Shown piece after piece: positions 1 through 4,789 of a stretch of DNA of 5,918 bases. This DNA is from an uncultured Clostridia bacterium (GTDB taxonomy: Bacteria; Bacillota; Clostridia; Oscillospirales; Ruminococcaceae), in NCBI GenBank assembly GCA_947625455.1, contig CANQOJ010000140.1:1-5918 (forward strand). Reading direction: 5' to 3'. Positions within the stretch are counted from its first letter, which is position 1. Each line of letters starts with the position of its first letter. A model generated the notes under the pieces. That model was not told the origin of the DNA and made no database searches. It was given only the letters and a program-made list of their open reading frames with translations. A program made the position numbers and the translations under genes.

Positions 1-1
1 G

Positions 2-415
2 GCAGAAGTGCTAAAGGCTGCAAAGGCTCTATATGCCGAGTATATTCAAGTCGGACTGCAGCAGAAACCTGCATTTAAGGGAGTGGTTATGCAGTATATC
101 CTATTTGCTATCAAAGAACCAAAACTGTTTCAACTGCTCTTTATGTCCGAACAGCCGCAAAAGCCGTCTGTTGCGGGTGTTCTTCCGATTATAGATGAAA
201 GCTATGATAAAATATTGCAGTCCGTTCAGAAAGGATATGAACTTGGCAGGAAAGACGCTGAAAACCTTTACCGTCATTTGTGGATATATTCTCACGGTAT
301 TGCCGTGCTTTGTGCGACAAATATGTGTTCCTTTACTGCCGAGGAAATCGGAAAGATGATGTCGGAGGTATTTGTTGGTTTGCTGAAAGAAATCAAAGGA
401 GGCAAAGCGGAATGA
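2..415 (+). CDS. TetR/AcrR-family transcriptional regulator, C-terminal part (5' partial)
   Basis: The reading frame is open to the left window edge, so the gene begins outside. The GTG at position 8 is probably an internal valine codon, not the start. The 137 visible residues are all helical and resemble the ligand-binding C-terminal domain of TetR/AcrR regulators: a segment with F-KEPKLFQLLFM near residues 40-50, and a W-I-Y-S-H-G-I-A helix near residues 94-101, like the W-x-x-x-H-G helix of many TetR proteins. TetR proteins are usually about 190 residues, so the missing part should hold the DNA-binding helix-turn-helix. Its stop codon overlaps the start of the ABC ATPase gene (ATGA), which suggests translational coupling. 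By analogy with the family it probably represses this operon and is released by a compound that the transporter exports; this is inferred. Ligand and operator are not visible. Confidence 0.85.
   Translation, partial: AEVLKAAKALYAEYIQVGLQQKPAFKGVVMQYILFAIKEPKLFQLLFMSEQPQKPSVAGVLPIIDESYDKILQSVQKGYELGRKDAENLYRHLWIYSHGIAVLCATNMCSFTAEEIGKMMSEVFVGLLKEIKGGKAE
395..402 (+). promoter_or_regulatory. Ribosome binding site of the ABC ATPase gene
   Basis: AAAGGAGG lies 9 nt before the ATG at 412, inside the end of the TetR gene. It fixes the ATPase start at 412 and excludes the upstream in-frame ATG at 280, which would lie deep within the regulator gene. Confidence 0.85.
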
Positions 416-1104
416 TTGCAGTATCGGACATTACAAAATCTTATGGAAACGGCGACGGGAAAACTCAGGTTCTTAAAGGGATAACTATGCAGATAAATGA
501 CGGCGACTTTGTCGTTGTTCTCGGAGCTTCGGGTTCGGGGAAATCAACTTTTCTGAATGTAATATCGGGTTTGGAACGCCCCGACAGCGGAAGTGTCACA
601 TACGGTTCACGGGAAATAACCAAGCTGTCAGACAGCGAATTGACGCAATTCCGCAAGGACAATATCGGTTTTATCTTCCAACAGTATTATCTGCTCCCGA
701 ATATGACAGTCGAAAATAATGTACGAATGGGAGCTGACCTTGCGGGCAATCGGGAATACAGGGAAATTATAACTGCCGTAGGGCTTGAAGATAAATCAAG
801 GAAATATCCGAGCGAGCTTTCGGGCGGTGAACAGCAAAGAGTTTCCGTTGCCCGTGCGCTTGCGAAAAAGCCGAAGGTGCTGTTTTTAGACGAGCCGACA
901 GGCGCGCTTGATGAACAGACGGGCAGACAGGTTCTTGACTATATCTGCAAACTGCATAAAAGACTTGGCTTTACCATTGTGATGGTGACACACAATCAGA
1001 ATATCGCGGAAATGGCGACCACAGTTGTAAAAATGAACAGCGGAAAAATTTCCGAGGTTTCTACCAACGGCAGACAAAAGACTGCTTATGAAATCGGGTG
1101 GTGA
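412..1104 (+). CDS. ABC transporter ATP-binding protein, MacB/LolD-type
   Basis: Predicted cytoplasmic ATPase of 230 residues that powers the FtsX-type permease encoded next. All nucleotide-binding motifs are intact: Walker A GASGSGKST (38-46), Q-loop Q90 in FIFQQ, signature LSGGEQQR (136-143), Walker B VLFLDEPT (156-163), D-loop GALD (164-167) and switch histidine H194. The LSGGEQQRVSVARAL and DEPTGALD wording is typical of the LolD/MacB/FtsE group, whose members work with FtsX-like permeases in export, lipoprotein release or mechanotransmission, not in import. The length is normal for the family. The start is chosen from the AAAGGAGG site at 395-402 and the ATGA overlap with the TetR gene. 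The C-terminal 15 or so residues are unlike the conserved core and run up to the permease start. No substrate-binding protein is encoded nearby. Substrate unknown. Confidence 0.95.
   Translation: MIAVSDITKSYGNGDGKTQVLKGITMQINDGDFVVVLGASGSGKSTFLNVISGLERPDSGSVTYGSREITKLSDSELTQFRKDNIGFIFQQYYLLPNMTVENNVRMGADLAGNREYREIITAVGLEDKSRKYPSELSGGEQQRVSVARALAKKPKVLFLDEPTGALDEQTGRQVLDYICKLHKRLGFTIVMVTHNQNIAEMATTVVKMNSGKISEVSTNGRQKTAYEIGW
1097..1104 (+). promoter_or_regulatory. Ribosome binding site that decides the permease start
   Basis: GGTGGTGA matches GGAGGTGA except at one base and stands 4 nt before the ATG at 1109. Its last three bases are the TGA stop of the ATPase gene. It favours 1109 over the in-frame ATGs at 1088 and 1121. 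Confidence 0.5.
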
Positions 1105-1108
1105 TGGT

Positions 1109-2248
1109 ATGGTTGTAGGAATGAAAGACGCGCTGAAACTTATCGGTATATCTGTTATCGCTTGCTGTGCCGTTTTTGTATGCACTTTATTTTTGAATTA
1201 CAACATTGACATTACAGCAATGAAAAACGAGATAACAATGGCAGGCGGTATTGTAATGTATAACGCAATAGTTTCGACGGGAAAAGTCGTTTCAGCCGTT
1301 TCGGGTGGCTGTTTAGCCGTAACGTCGGTCATTATGCTCCTATTCTATGTCAAGAATTACATAGATACGCACGGCAAAGAGCTCGGGATATTGAAAGCTT
1401 TGGGGTATTCAAACTTCAAAATCTCAAAGCACTTTTGGATTTTCGGATTAAGCGTTTTCATCGGCTGTGCTTTGGGATATGCGGCGGCGTTTCTTTATTT
1501 GCCGAGTTTCTATGAACTGCAAAATGCCGAACACCTTTTCCCCGAAATCAAGGTTCAGTTTCACTTATATTTGGCATTTCTTCTGGTCGTTGTACCTACG
1601 GTCAGCTTTGCGGTTTTAGCGGTTATATATGCCTGCTTCAGACTTAAAAAACCCGTGCTTGATTTGCTGAAGGAAAAGCATAATTACAAGGCAACGTCAA
1701 GCAAAAAGGAAACAAAGGATATGCCTTTTCTGAAAGAATTAACGAGGAGTACGGTAAGAGGCAGAAAATCACTTGTGTTCTTTATCGCATTTTCGGCGTT
1801 TTGTTTTTCGGCTATGGTGCAGATGTCCATGTCCATGAATGAATTAGCAAGCGAAACAATGGCAGTCATGGTAATGACGATAGGCTTGATACTCGCCTTT
1901 ATGACCTTATTTCTGTCGCTTTCAAGCGTAGTGAAAACTAACGCAAAAACAATAGCCATGATGAAGATTTTCGGATATTCCGAAAGAGAGTGCAACGGCG
2001 CTGTCCTCGGCGGTTACAGACCTGTTTCTTACATAGGATTCGCAGTGGGTACGGCTTATCAATACTTTCTGCTGAGAATTATGGTGGATATTGTTTTTGC
2101 GGACGTTGAAAATATTCCCGAATTTAAGTTTGATTTCACGGCGTTTGCAGTTTCGCTGGTACTGTTTATTATCATCTATGAACTTTTTATGTATATTTAT
2201 TCACAGCGTATCAAAAAGCTTTCAATCAAAAGCGTAATGCTTGAATAA
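1109..2248 (+). CDS. FtsX-like ABC transporter permease (compact, two-module)
   Basis: Inner-membrane partner of the preceding ATPase, 379 residues from the chosen start. Hydrophobic segments at roughly 8-31, 62-81, 110-132, 153-177, 222-241, 251-275, 305-325 and 345-364 give about eight helices. They form two similar halves of one plus three helices. Each half carries the FtsX-type cytoplasmic coupling motif after its second helix: GKELGILKALGYS (89-101) and KTIAMMKIFGYS (280-291). The loop between helices 1 and 2 has about 30 residues and that between 5 and 6 about 10, so the large extracytoplasmic domain of MacB is absent. Charged linker residues (about 185-220) join the halves. The start at 1109 is chosen from the upstream GGTGGTGA; an ATG at 1088 would overlap the ATPase gene by 17 nt, and 1121 is also possible. 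Probably an exporter or defence/efflux permease; substrate unknown. Confidence 0.9.
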   Translation: MVVGMKDALKLIGISVIACCAVFVCTLFLNYNIDITAMKNEITMAGGIVMYNAIVSTGKVVSAVSGGCLAVTSVIMLLFYVKNYIDTHGKELGILKALGYSNFKISKHFWIFGLSVFIGCALGYAAAFLYLPSFYELQNAEHLFPEIKVQFHLYLAFLLVVVPTVSFAVLAVIYACFRLKKPVLDLLKEKHNYKATSSKKETKDMPFLKELTRSTVRGRKSLVFFIAFSAFCFSAMVQMSMSMNELASETMAVMVMTIGLILAFMTLFLSLSSVVKTNAKTIAMMKIFGYSERECNGAVLGGYRPVSYIGFAVGTAYQYFLLRIMVDIVFADVENIPEFKFDFTAFAVSLVLFIIIYELFMYIYSQRIKKLSIKSVMLE

Positions 2249-2289
2249 CCTAATCTGTTTTGGTATTCACGAAGTTGATGAAAAACGCC

Positions 2290-2318
2290 TTGCATTTCTT
2301 GCAATTAAGTGTTATACT
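2290..2318 (+). promoter_or_regulatory. Candidate distal promoter P1 of the lipoprotein-transporter unit
   Basis: TTGCAT (2290-2295) and TATACT (2313-2318) are separated by 17 bp, with a TG one base before the -10 box. The fit to the sigma-A consensus is 4/6 and 5/6. Its spacer contains CTTGCAAT (2298-2305), the same half-site found in promoter P2. A transcript starting near 2325 would include the whole hairpin at 2330-2399. Confidence 0.5.
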
Positions 2319-2329
2319 TGCTGAATAAA

Positions 2330-2399
2330 AAGTAAAACTCCAGACTGCTGACAACGTAGATGTGGCTTTATCGACAGTCTGAGTCTTGACTTTTTACTT
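2330..2399 (+). other. Large imperfect hairpin between the two promoters
   Basis: CAGACTG (2341-2347) pairs perfectly with CAGTCTG (2375-2381). The stem continues through a one-base bulge (C2340) as ACT/AGT (2337-2339 with 2382-2384), then, beyond an internal loop, AAGTAAA (2330-2336) pairs with TTTACTT (2393-2399). The apical loop is 27 nt. A T-run (2391-2395) follows the inner stem, so it could be a weak terminator for the ABC operon, which has no other terminator in sight. The large loop and the 6-nt gap before the T-run make it non-canonical. Its 3' arm contains the -35 box of promoter P2. Confidence 0.4.
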
Positions 2400-2414
2400 G
2401 CAATATGTTATAAT
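2386..2414 (+). promoter_or_regulatory. Strong sigma-A promoter P2 of the lipoprotein gene
   Basis: TTGACT (2386-2391) and a perfect TATAAT (2409-2414) are 17 bp apart, with an extended -10 TG at 2406-2407. The expected transcription start is near 2421, giving a leader of about 65 nt before the lipoprotein ATG. This is the best promoter in the window. Confidence 0.85.
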
Positions 2415-2423
2415 CATTGCAAG
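2397..2423 (+). promoter_or_regulatory. Candidate operator: perfect CTTGCAAT inverted repeat over the -10 box
   Basis: CTTGCAAT (2397-2404) and ATTGCAAG (2416-2423) form a perfect 8-bp inverted repeat with an 11-bp spacer that contains TATAAT. A dimeric repressor bound here would cover the -10 box and start site. The same half-site occurs in the P1 spacer at 2298-2305. Which protein would bind is unknown; the TetR regulator at the left edge is one candidate among many. Confidence 0.5.
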
Positions 2424-2472
2424 GTAATAAAATATGCGTCAGAATAATTCATACTAAACATTCTGCTACTGC

Positions 2473-2480
2473 AAGGAGGT
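2473..2480 (+). promoter_or_regulatory. Ribosome binding site of the lipoprotein gene
   Basis: AAGGAGGT, a full consensus match, lies 7 nt before the ATG at 2488 and fixes that start. Confidence 0.9.
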
Positions 2481-2487
2481 AATTATC

Positions 2488-3147
2488 ATGAAAAACAAAT
2501 TCTGCGGTATCGGCGCGGTGTTGGCGCTTTCGATATTCCTGTCGGGCTGTACAGAAAACTTGCCGTCAGACTCTGATACTGCCGGCATGTACAGCAATCC
2601 GGACAGCAGTCTTAACAACAGCGATTTTGCCGTCGGTGAGAACAGCCAAATCGGCGTTGACAGCGAACAATCGACTGTTGCTGGTGAAAATGACAGCGAT
2701 ATGCTTGTCATAAACGACGAGGTTATGTGGGCGTTGGGAAAGACGGTTGACGAACTGAAAGGAAGATACGGCAATTTAAAAGGCGGCAGTGATGTTCTTG
2801 GCATATGCGTATTTGAAAACGGTTACGGGATGTACGCTTTGAATGAGGGCAAAACCTGCTTTGTAATTGACGGGGCAAAGGTAAAGGACGTTATTAAGGG
2901 CGAGTTCACGGTGCTGAACTACAAGGAGTTGGAAACCCGCGCGGGGATAAGTTACTGGCATATTGATGATGAACCAAGTCCTTTAGATGAATGTTGGTGG
3001 GCATATTTCACGCACCCCGACTATCAGGGCGTTACTTTTGCCATATATTCCATGACAGCAAGAGATGAAATCACAGGCGATACGGGCATTCAAATCCGTC
3101 AGATAGAGCCCGCGTTATGGATAGGACCGGCGGATTACAATGGCTGA
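2488..3147 (+). CDS. Secreted lipoprotein of unknown function
   Basis: The family is not recognised. The 219-residue product begins with a short lipoprotein signal peptide: K2 and K4, a hydrophobic core to residue 17, and a lipobox LSGC (18-21). Cys21 should be lipidated and the protein anchored on the outer face of the membrane. Residues 22-70 form a low-complexity linker rich in Ser, Asp, Asn and Gly. Residues from about 72 form a compact domain beginning with MLVINDEVMWALGKTVDEL, a helix plus the G-K-T-x-x-E-L-x-x-x-Y-G pattern seen at the start of small lipoprotein domains in related bacteria, followed by short beta-like segments and a Trp-rich stretch (DECWWAYF, about 167-174). The protein is strongly acidic. 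A strong promoter and a consensus ribosome binding site precede it. It overlaps the transporter gene by 8 nt, so a role tied to that transporter is plausible but inferred. Confidence 0.85.
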   Translation: MKNKFCGIGAVLALSIFLSGCTENLPSDSDTAGMYSNPDSSLNNSDFAVGENSQIGVDSEQSTVAGENDSDMLVINDEVMWALGKTVDELKGRYGNLKGGSDVLGICVFENGYGMYALNEGKTCFVIDGAKVKDVIKGEFTVLNYKELETRAGISYWHIDDEPSPLDECWWAYFTHPDYQGVTFAIYSMTARDEITGDTGIQIRQIEPALWIGPADYNG

Positions 3148-3155
3148 AAAAAGGG
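3129..3155 (+). promoter_or_regulatory. Two competing start sites for the transporter gene
   Basis: GGCGGA (3129-3134) lies 5 nt before the ATG at 3140, and AAAGGG (3150-3155) lies 8 nt before the in-frame ATG at 3164. The first gives translational overlap with the lipoprotein gene. The second gives a protein beginning MKKVIKFLKSE, which is the more usual N-terminus for this kind of transporter. Confidence 0.45.
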
Positions 3156-4282
3156 CATTTGGAATGAAAAAAGTTATAAAATTTCTGAAATCGGAGACGG
3201 TATTGTGCATAGCTTTCCTGCTCGCCTTGCTGTCAGTGTTCATCACCCCGCCGAGCATGGAGTATTTTGATTACATAGACTACTCGGTGATTGCAACGCT
3301 GTTTTGTCTTATGGTGACGGTGCAGGGGTTTGCGAAAACGGGGCTGTTTGATTTTCTGTCGAAAAAGCTGACGGGGCGTTTTAAAAGTTCGCGTGCGCTG
3401 TCGGCGGCGCTTACTTTGCTGTGCTTCTTTATGGCTATGCTTATAACAAATGACGTTGCGCTTTTAACGTTTGTGCCGCTTACTCTTGCGCTTTTCAACG
3501 GGCGGGAGAAGATACTTATACGCTGTATAATACTTGAAACTGCGGCGGCAAACCTCGGTTCAATGGCAACCCCCATAGGCAACCCTCAAAATCTCTTTAT
3601 CTACAACAATTACAGTTACTCCCTGGGCGAGTTTTTTGCGGTAATGATACCCATCAGCATTATAAGCCTTGTGATACTTATGCTGTCGCTTTTGTTAATT
3701 CCGAATGAAAAGGTTGCGCACGGGGATAATACGGCAAAGTTTAAGCCTGCGCGGAATTTCTTCGTTTATTTAGCGATTTTCGCGGTTTGCATAAGCTCTG
3801 TCGCAAGATTTCTGGACTATCGGATTTGCCTTTTGATAACGCTTATCGCGGTGCTTATCTTTGACAGGAAGATACTTGCAAAGCCCGATTATTCACTGCT
3901 TGCGACATTTGTCTGCTTTTTCATCTTTGTCGGCAATATCTCGGCAGTTCCCGCAGTAAGCGAGTTTATAAGCGGGATACTTGACGGACGGGAAATGCTG
4001 GTGTCATGTGCGCTGTCACAAGTAATCAGCAACGTTCCCTGCGCAATAATGCTTTCGGGATTTATAAGCGCAGAGAACGCAAATTCGCTTTTAATAGGCG
4101 TGAACATCGGCGGCATGGGAACGCTGATTGCTTCGCTTGCAAGCCTTATCTCGTTTAAATTGTACTCACGCTCTGAGAATGCCAAAAAGGGCAGGTTCTT
4201 TGCGGAGTTTACGGTTTATAATTTCGCGGTGCTGTTGCTAACGCTGGCGCTAACGCAGTATACAGTGTTGAGTGGACAGTAA
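3140..4282 (+). CDS. ArsB/NhaD/CitMHS (ion transporter) superfamily permease
   Basis: Polytopic membrane protein of 380 residues with about ten hydrophobic segments. Superfamily features are seen in two inverted-repeat-like halves. In the first half, ITNDVALLTFVP (102-113) precedes ANLGSMATPIGNPQN (137-151). In the second, SQVISNVPCAIML (293-305) precedes GVNIGGMGTLIASLAS (320-335). The paired N-D / S-N-V-P and G-N-P / G-G-x-G-T motifs resemble the hairpin tips that bind substrate and ions in this superfamily (arsenite, citrate, dicarboxylate or Na+/H+ transport). Substrate cannot be assigned: no ars genes or citrate enzymes are adjacent. At 380 residues it is shorter than ArsB (about 430). 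The ATG at 3140 overlaps the lipoprotein gene by 8 nt and is reported; 3164 (372 residues) is a serious alternative with its own ribosome binding site. A strong terminator follows 53 nt after the stop. Confidence 0.88.
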   Translation: MAEKRAFGMKKVIKFLKSETVLCIAFLLALLSVFITPPSMEYFDYIDYSVIATLFCLMVTVQGFAKTGLFDFLSKKLTGRFKSSRALSAALTLLCFFMAMLITNDVALLTFVPLTLALFNGREKILIRCIILETAAANLGSMATPIGNPQNLFIYNNYSYSLGEFFAVMIPISIISLVILMLSLLLIPNEKVAHGDNTAKFKPARNFFVYLAIFAVCISSVARFLDYRICLLITLIAVLIFDRKILAKPDYSLLATFVCFFIFVGNISAVPAVSEFISGILDGREMLVSCALSQVISNVPCAIMLSGFISAENANSLLIGVNIGGMGTLIASLASLISFKLYSRSENAKKGRFFAEFTVYNFAVLLLTLALTQYTVLSGQ

Positions 4283-4292
4283 ACAGTTATGG

Positions 4293-4312
4293 TGTCCGCC
4301 TTACGGCGGATA
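4293..4312 (+). other. Small GC-rich hairpin after the transporter gene
   Basis: TCCGCC (4295-4300) pairs with GGCGGA (4305-4310) around a TTAC tetraloop; a G-T and a T-A pair extend the stem to 8 bp. It lies just after the transporter stop and before the main terminator. No T-run follows directly, so it is more likely a 3'-end stabilising or accessory hairpin than a terminator by itself. Confidence 0.5.
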
Positions 4313-4334
4313 GGATTTAGATTGTTTTTAAACC

Positions 4335-4377
4335 AAAGAGCGTAAACCTTTGAGGGGTTTACGCTCTTTCTTTTTTT
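4335..4377 (+). terminator. Strong rho-independent terminator of the lipoprotein-transporter unit
   Basis: A perfect 14-bp stem, AAAGAGCGTAAACC (4335-4348) with GGTTTACGCTCTTT (4356-4369), closes a 7-nt loop. C4370 and seven T residues (4371-4377) follow. On the minus strand the tail is only a short interrupted T-run, so termination should be much better for the plus-strand transcript than for the trp operon. Confidence 0.95.
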
Positions 4378-4420
4378 GCGACTGCAAAATACTGAAATTT
4401 TTTTGCTTCCAAATTCTGGG

Positions 4421-4507
4421 GTGTGCAAAATGTGCAAAAAATATGTAAAGTATTTCAGGTTTTAAATTTCTAAAAAAGTTTACATAAAATTTGCACATTT
4501 TACACAC
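4421..4507. repeat. Palindromic element, copy A
   Basis: The 29-bp arms at 4421-4449 and 4479-4507 are inverted repeats with 25 of 29 positions complementary, around a 29-nt centre. Each arm has two TGTGCA-like hexamers 9 bp apart (TGTGCA-AAA-TGTGCA on the left) followed by ATGTAAA. Positions 4422-4506 match the reverse complement of copy B at 69 of 85 positions, with no gaps. The element is AT-rich and non-coding; the minus-strand reading frames crossing it look accidental. It resembles a small interspersed palindromic repeat or a non-autonomous mobile element, but no flanking target duplication is evident. Confidence 0.75.
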
Positions 4508-4545
4508 CGCCCAAGAATGGCATAACAAAGCCAAAAACGAACAAA

Positions 4546-4630
4546 TGTGCATTCTGTGCAAATTTTATGTAAACTTTTCTAGGTAAAAATAACATGAAAT
4601 ACTTTACATTTTTTTTGCACAGGATGCACA
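4546..4630. repeat. Palindromic element, copy B (inverted relative to A)
   Basis: Arms 4546-4573 and 4603-4630 are inverted repeats with 23 of 28 positions complementary. The hexamer pair here is TGTGCA-TTC-TGTGCA on the left and TGCACA-GGA-TGCACA on the right, so the variable triplet differs from copy A yet still pairs within this copy. It is separated from copy A by 39 bp. Because A and B are inverted copies, the two could also pair with each other over the whole 85 bp as an alternative to folding separately. Confidence 0.75.
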
Positions 4631-4650
4631 GTCCAGAAAATGGAAGTTCT

Positions 4651-4789
4651 TTCTAGCCTCTAGCCTCTTTGCTAGAAGCTAGAAATTAAGAAGCCAGAGG
4701 CTAGAGTTGAAGTCAAAGCAAGTTTTCCTTTTCAAACCTTGCCTTAGTCCAAACTCTAGCCTCTAGCCTCTTAAAACTCTGGCTTCTAG
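4651..4789. repeat. CTAG-rich repeat region with 7-bp period and nested hairpins
   Basis: CTAG occurs eight times (starting at 4653, 4660, 4672, 4679, 4701, 4756, 4763, 4786), three pairs being exactly 7 bp apart, in CTAGCCT or CTAGAAG heptamers. The 19-bp segment at 4651-4669 is repeated directly at 4754-4772 with one change. A segment in opposite orientation at 4688-4706 can pair with either copy, and bases 4689-4699 can pair perfectly with 4777-4787. Between them, 4715-4726 and 4734-4745 are complementary at 10 of 12 positions. The right end includes the trpA stop codon. It may serve as the 3' end structure of the trp transcript, though no long T-run follows on the minus strand. Confidence 0.7.

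Noticed and set aside
8..10. GTG at position 8 as the real start of the TetR gene
   Set aside because: The frame is open upstream to the window edge and the product would lack the DNA-binding domain; a window-edge truncation explains it better.
280..411. N-terminal extension of the ABC ATPase frame to an ATG at 280
   Set aside because: It would lie inside the TetR gene, has no family similarity, and a much better start with AAAGGAGG exists at 412.
2440..2465. Hairpin CAGAAT/ATTCTG in the lipoprotein leader as a riboswitch or attenuator
   Set aside because: Only 6 bp with a 14-nt loop; too weak, and no T-run or known aptamer features are visible.
3140..4282. Specific assignment of the transporter as arsenite pump ArsB
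   Set aside because: Only superfamily motifs are visible, the protein is shorter than ArsB, and no arsR, arsC or other arsenic gene is adjacent.
4328..4561. Minus-strand reading frame of 77 codons (and a second of 73 codons at 4216-4437) through the palindromic elements
   Set aside because: The peptides arise from the AT-rich repeats and the terminator stem, have no convincing ribosome binding site, and have low-complexity Phe/His/Lys content.
4421..4789. CRISPR array
   Set aside because: The repeats are inverted and palindromic, with no regular series of direct repeats separated by unique spacers of equal size, and no cas gene is present.
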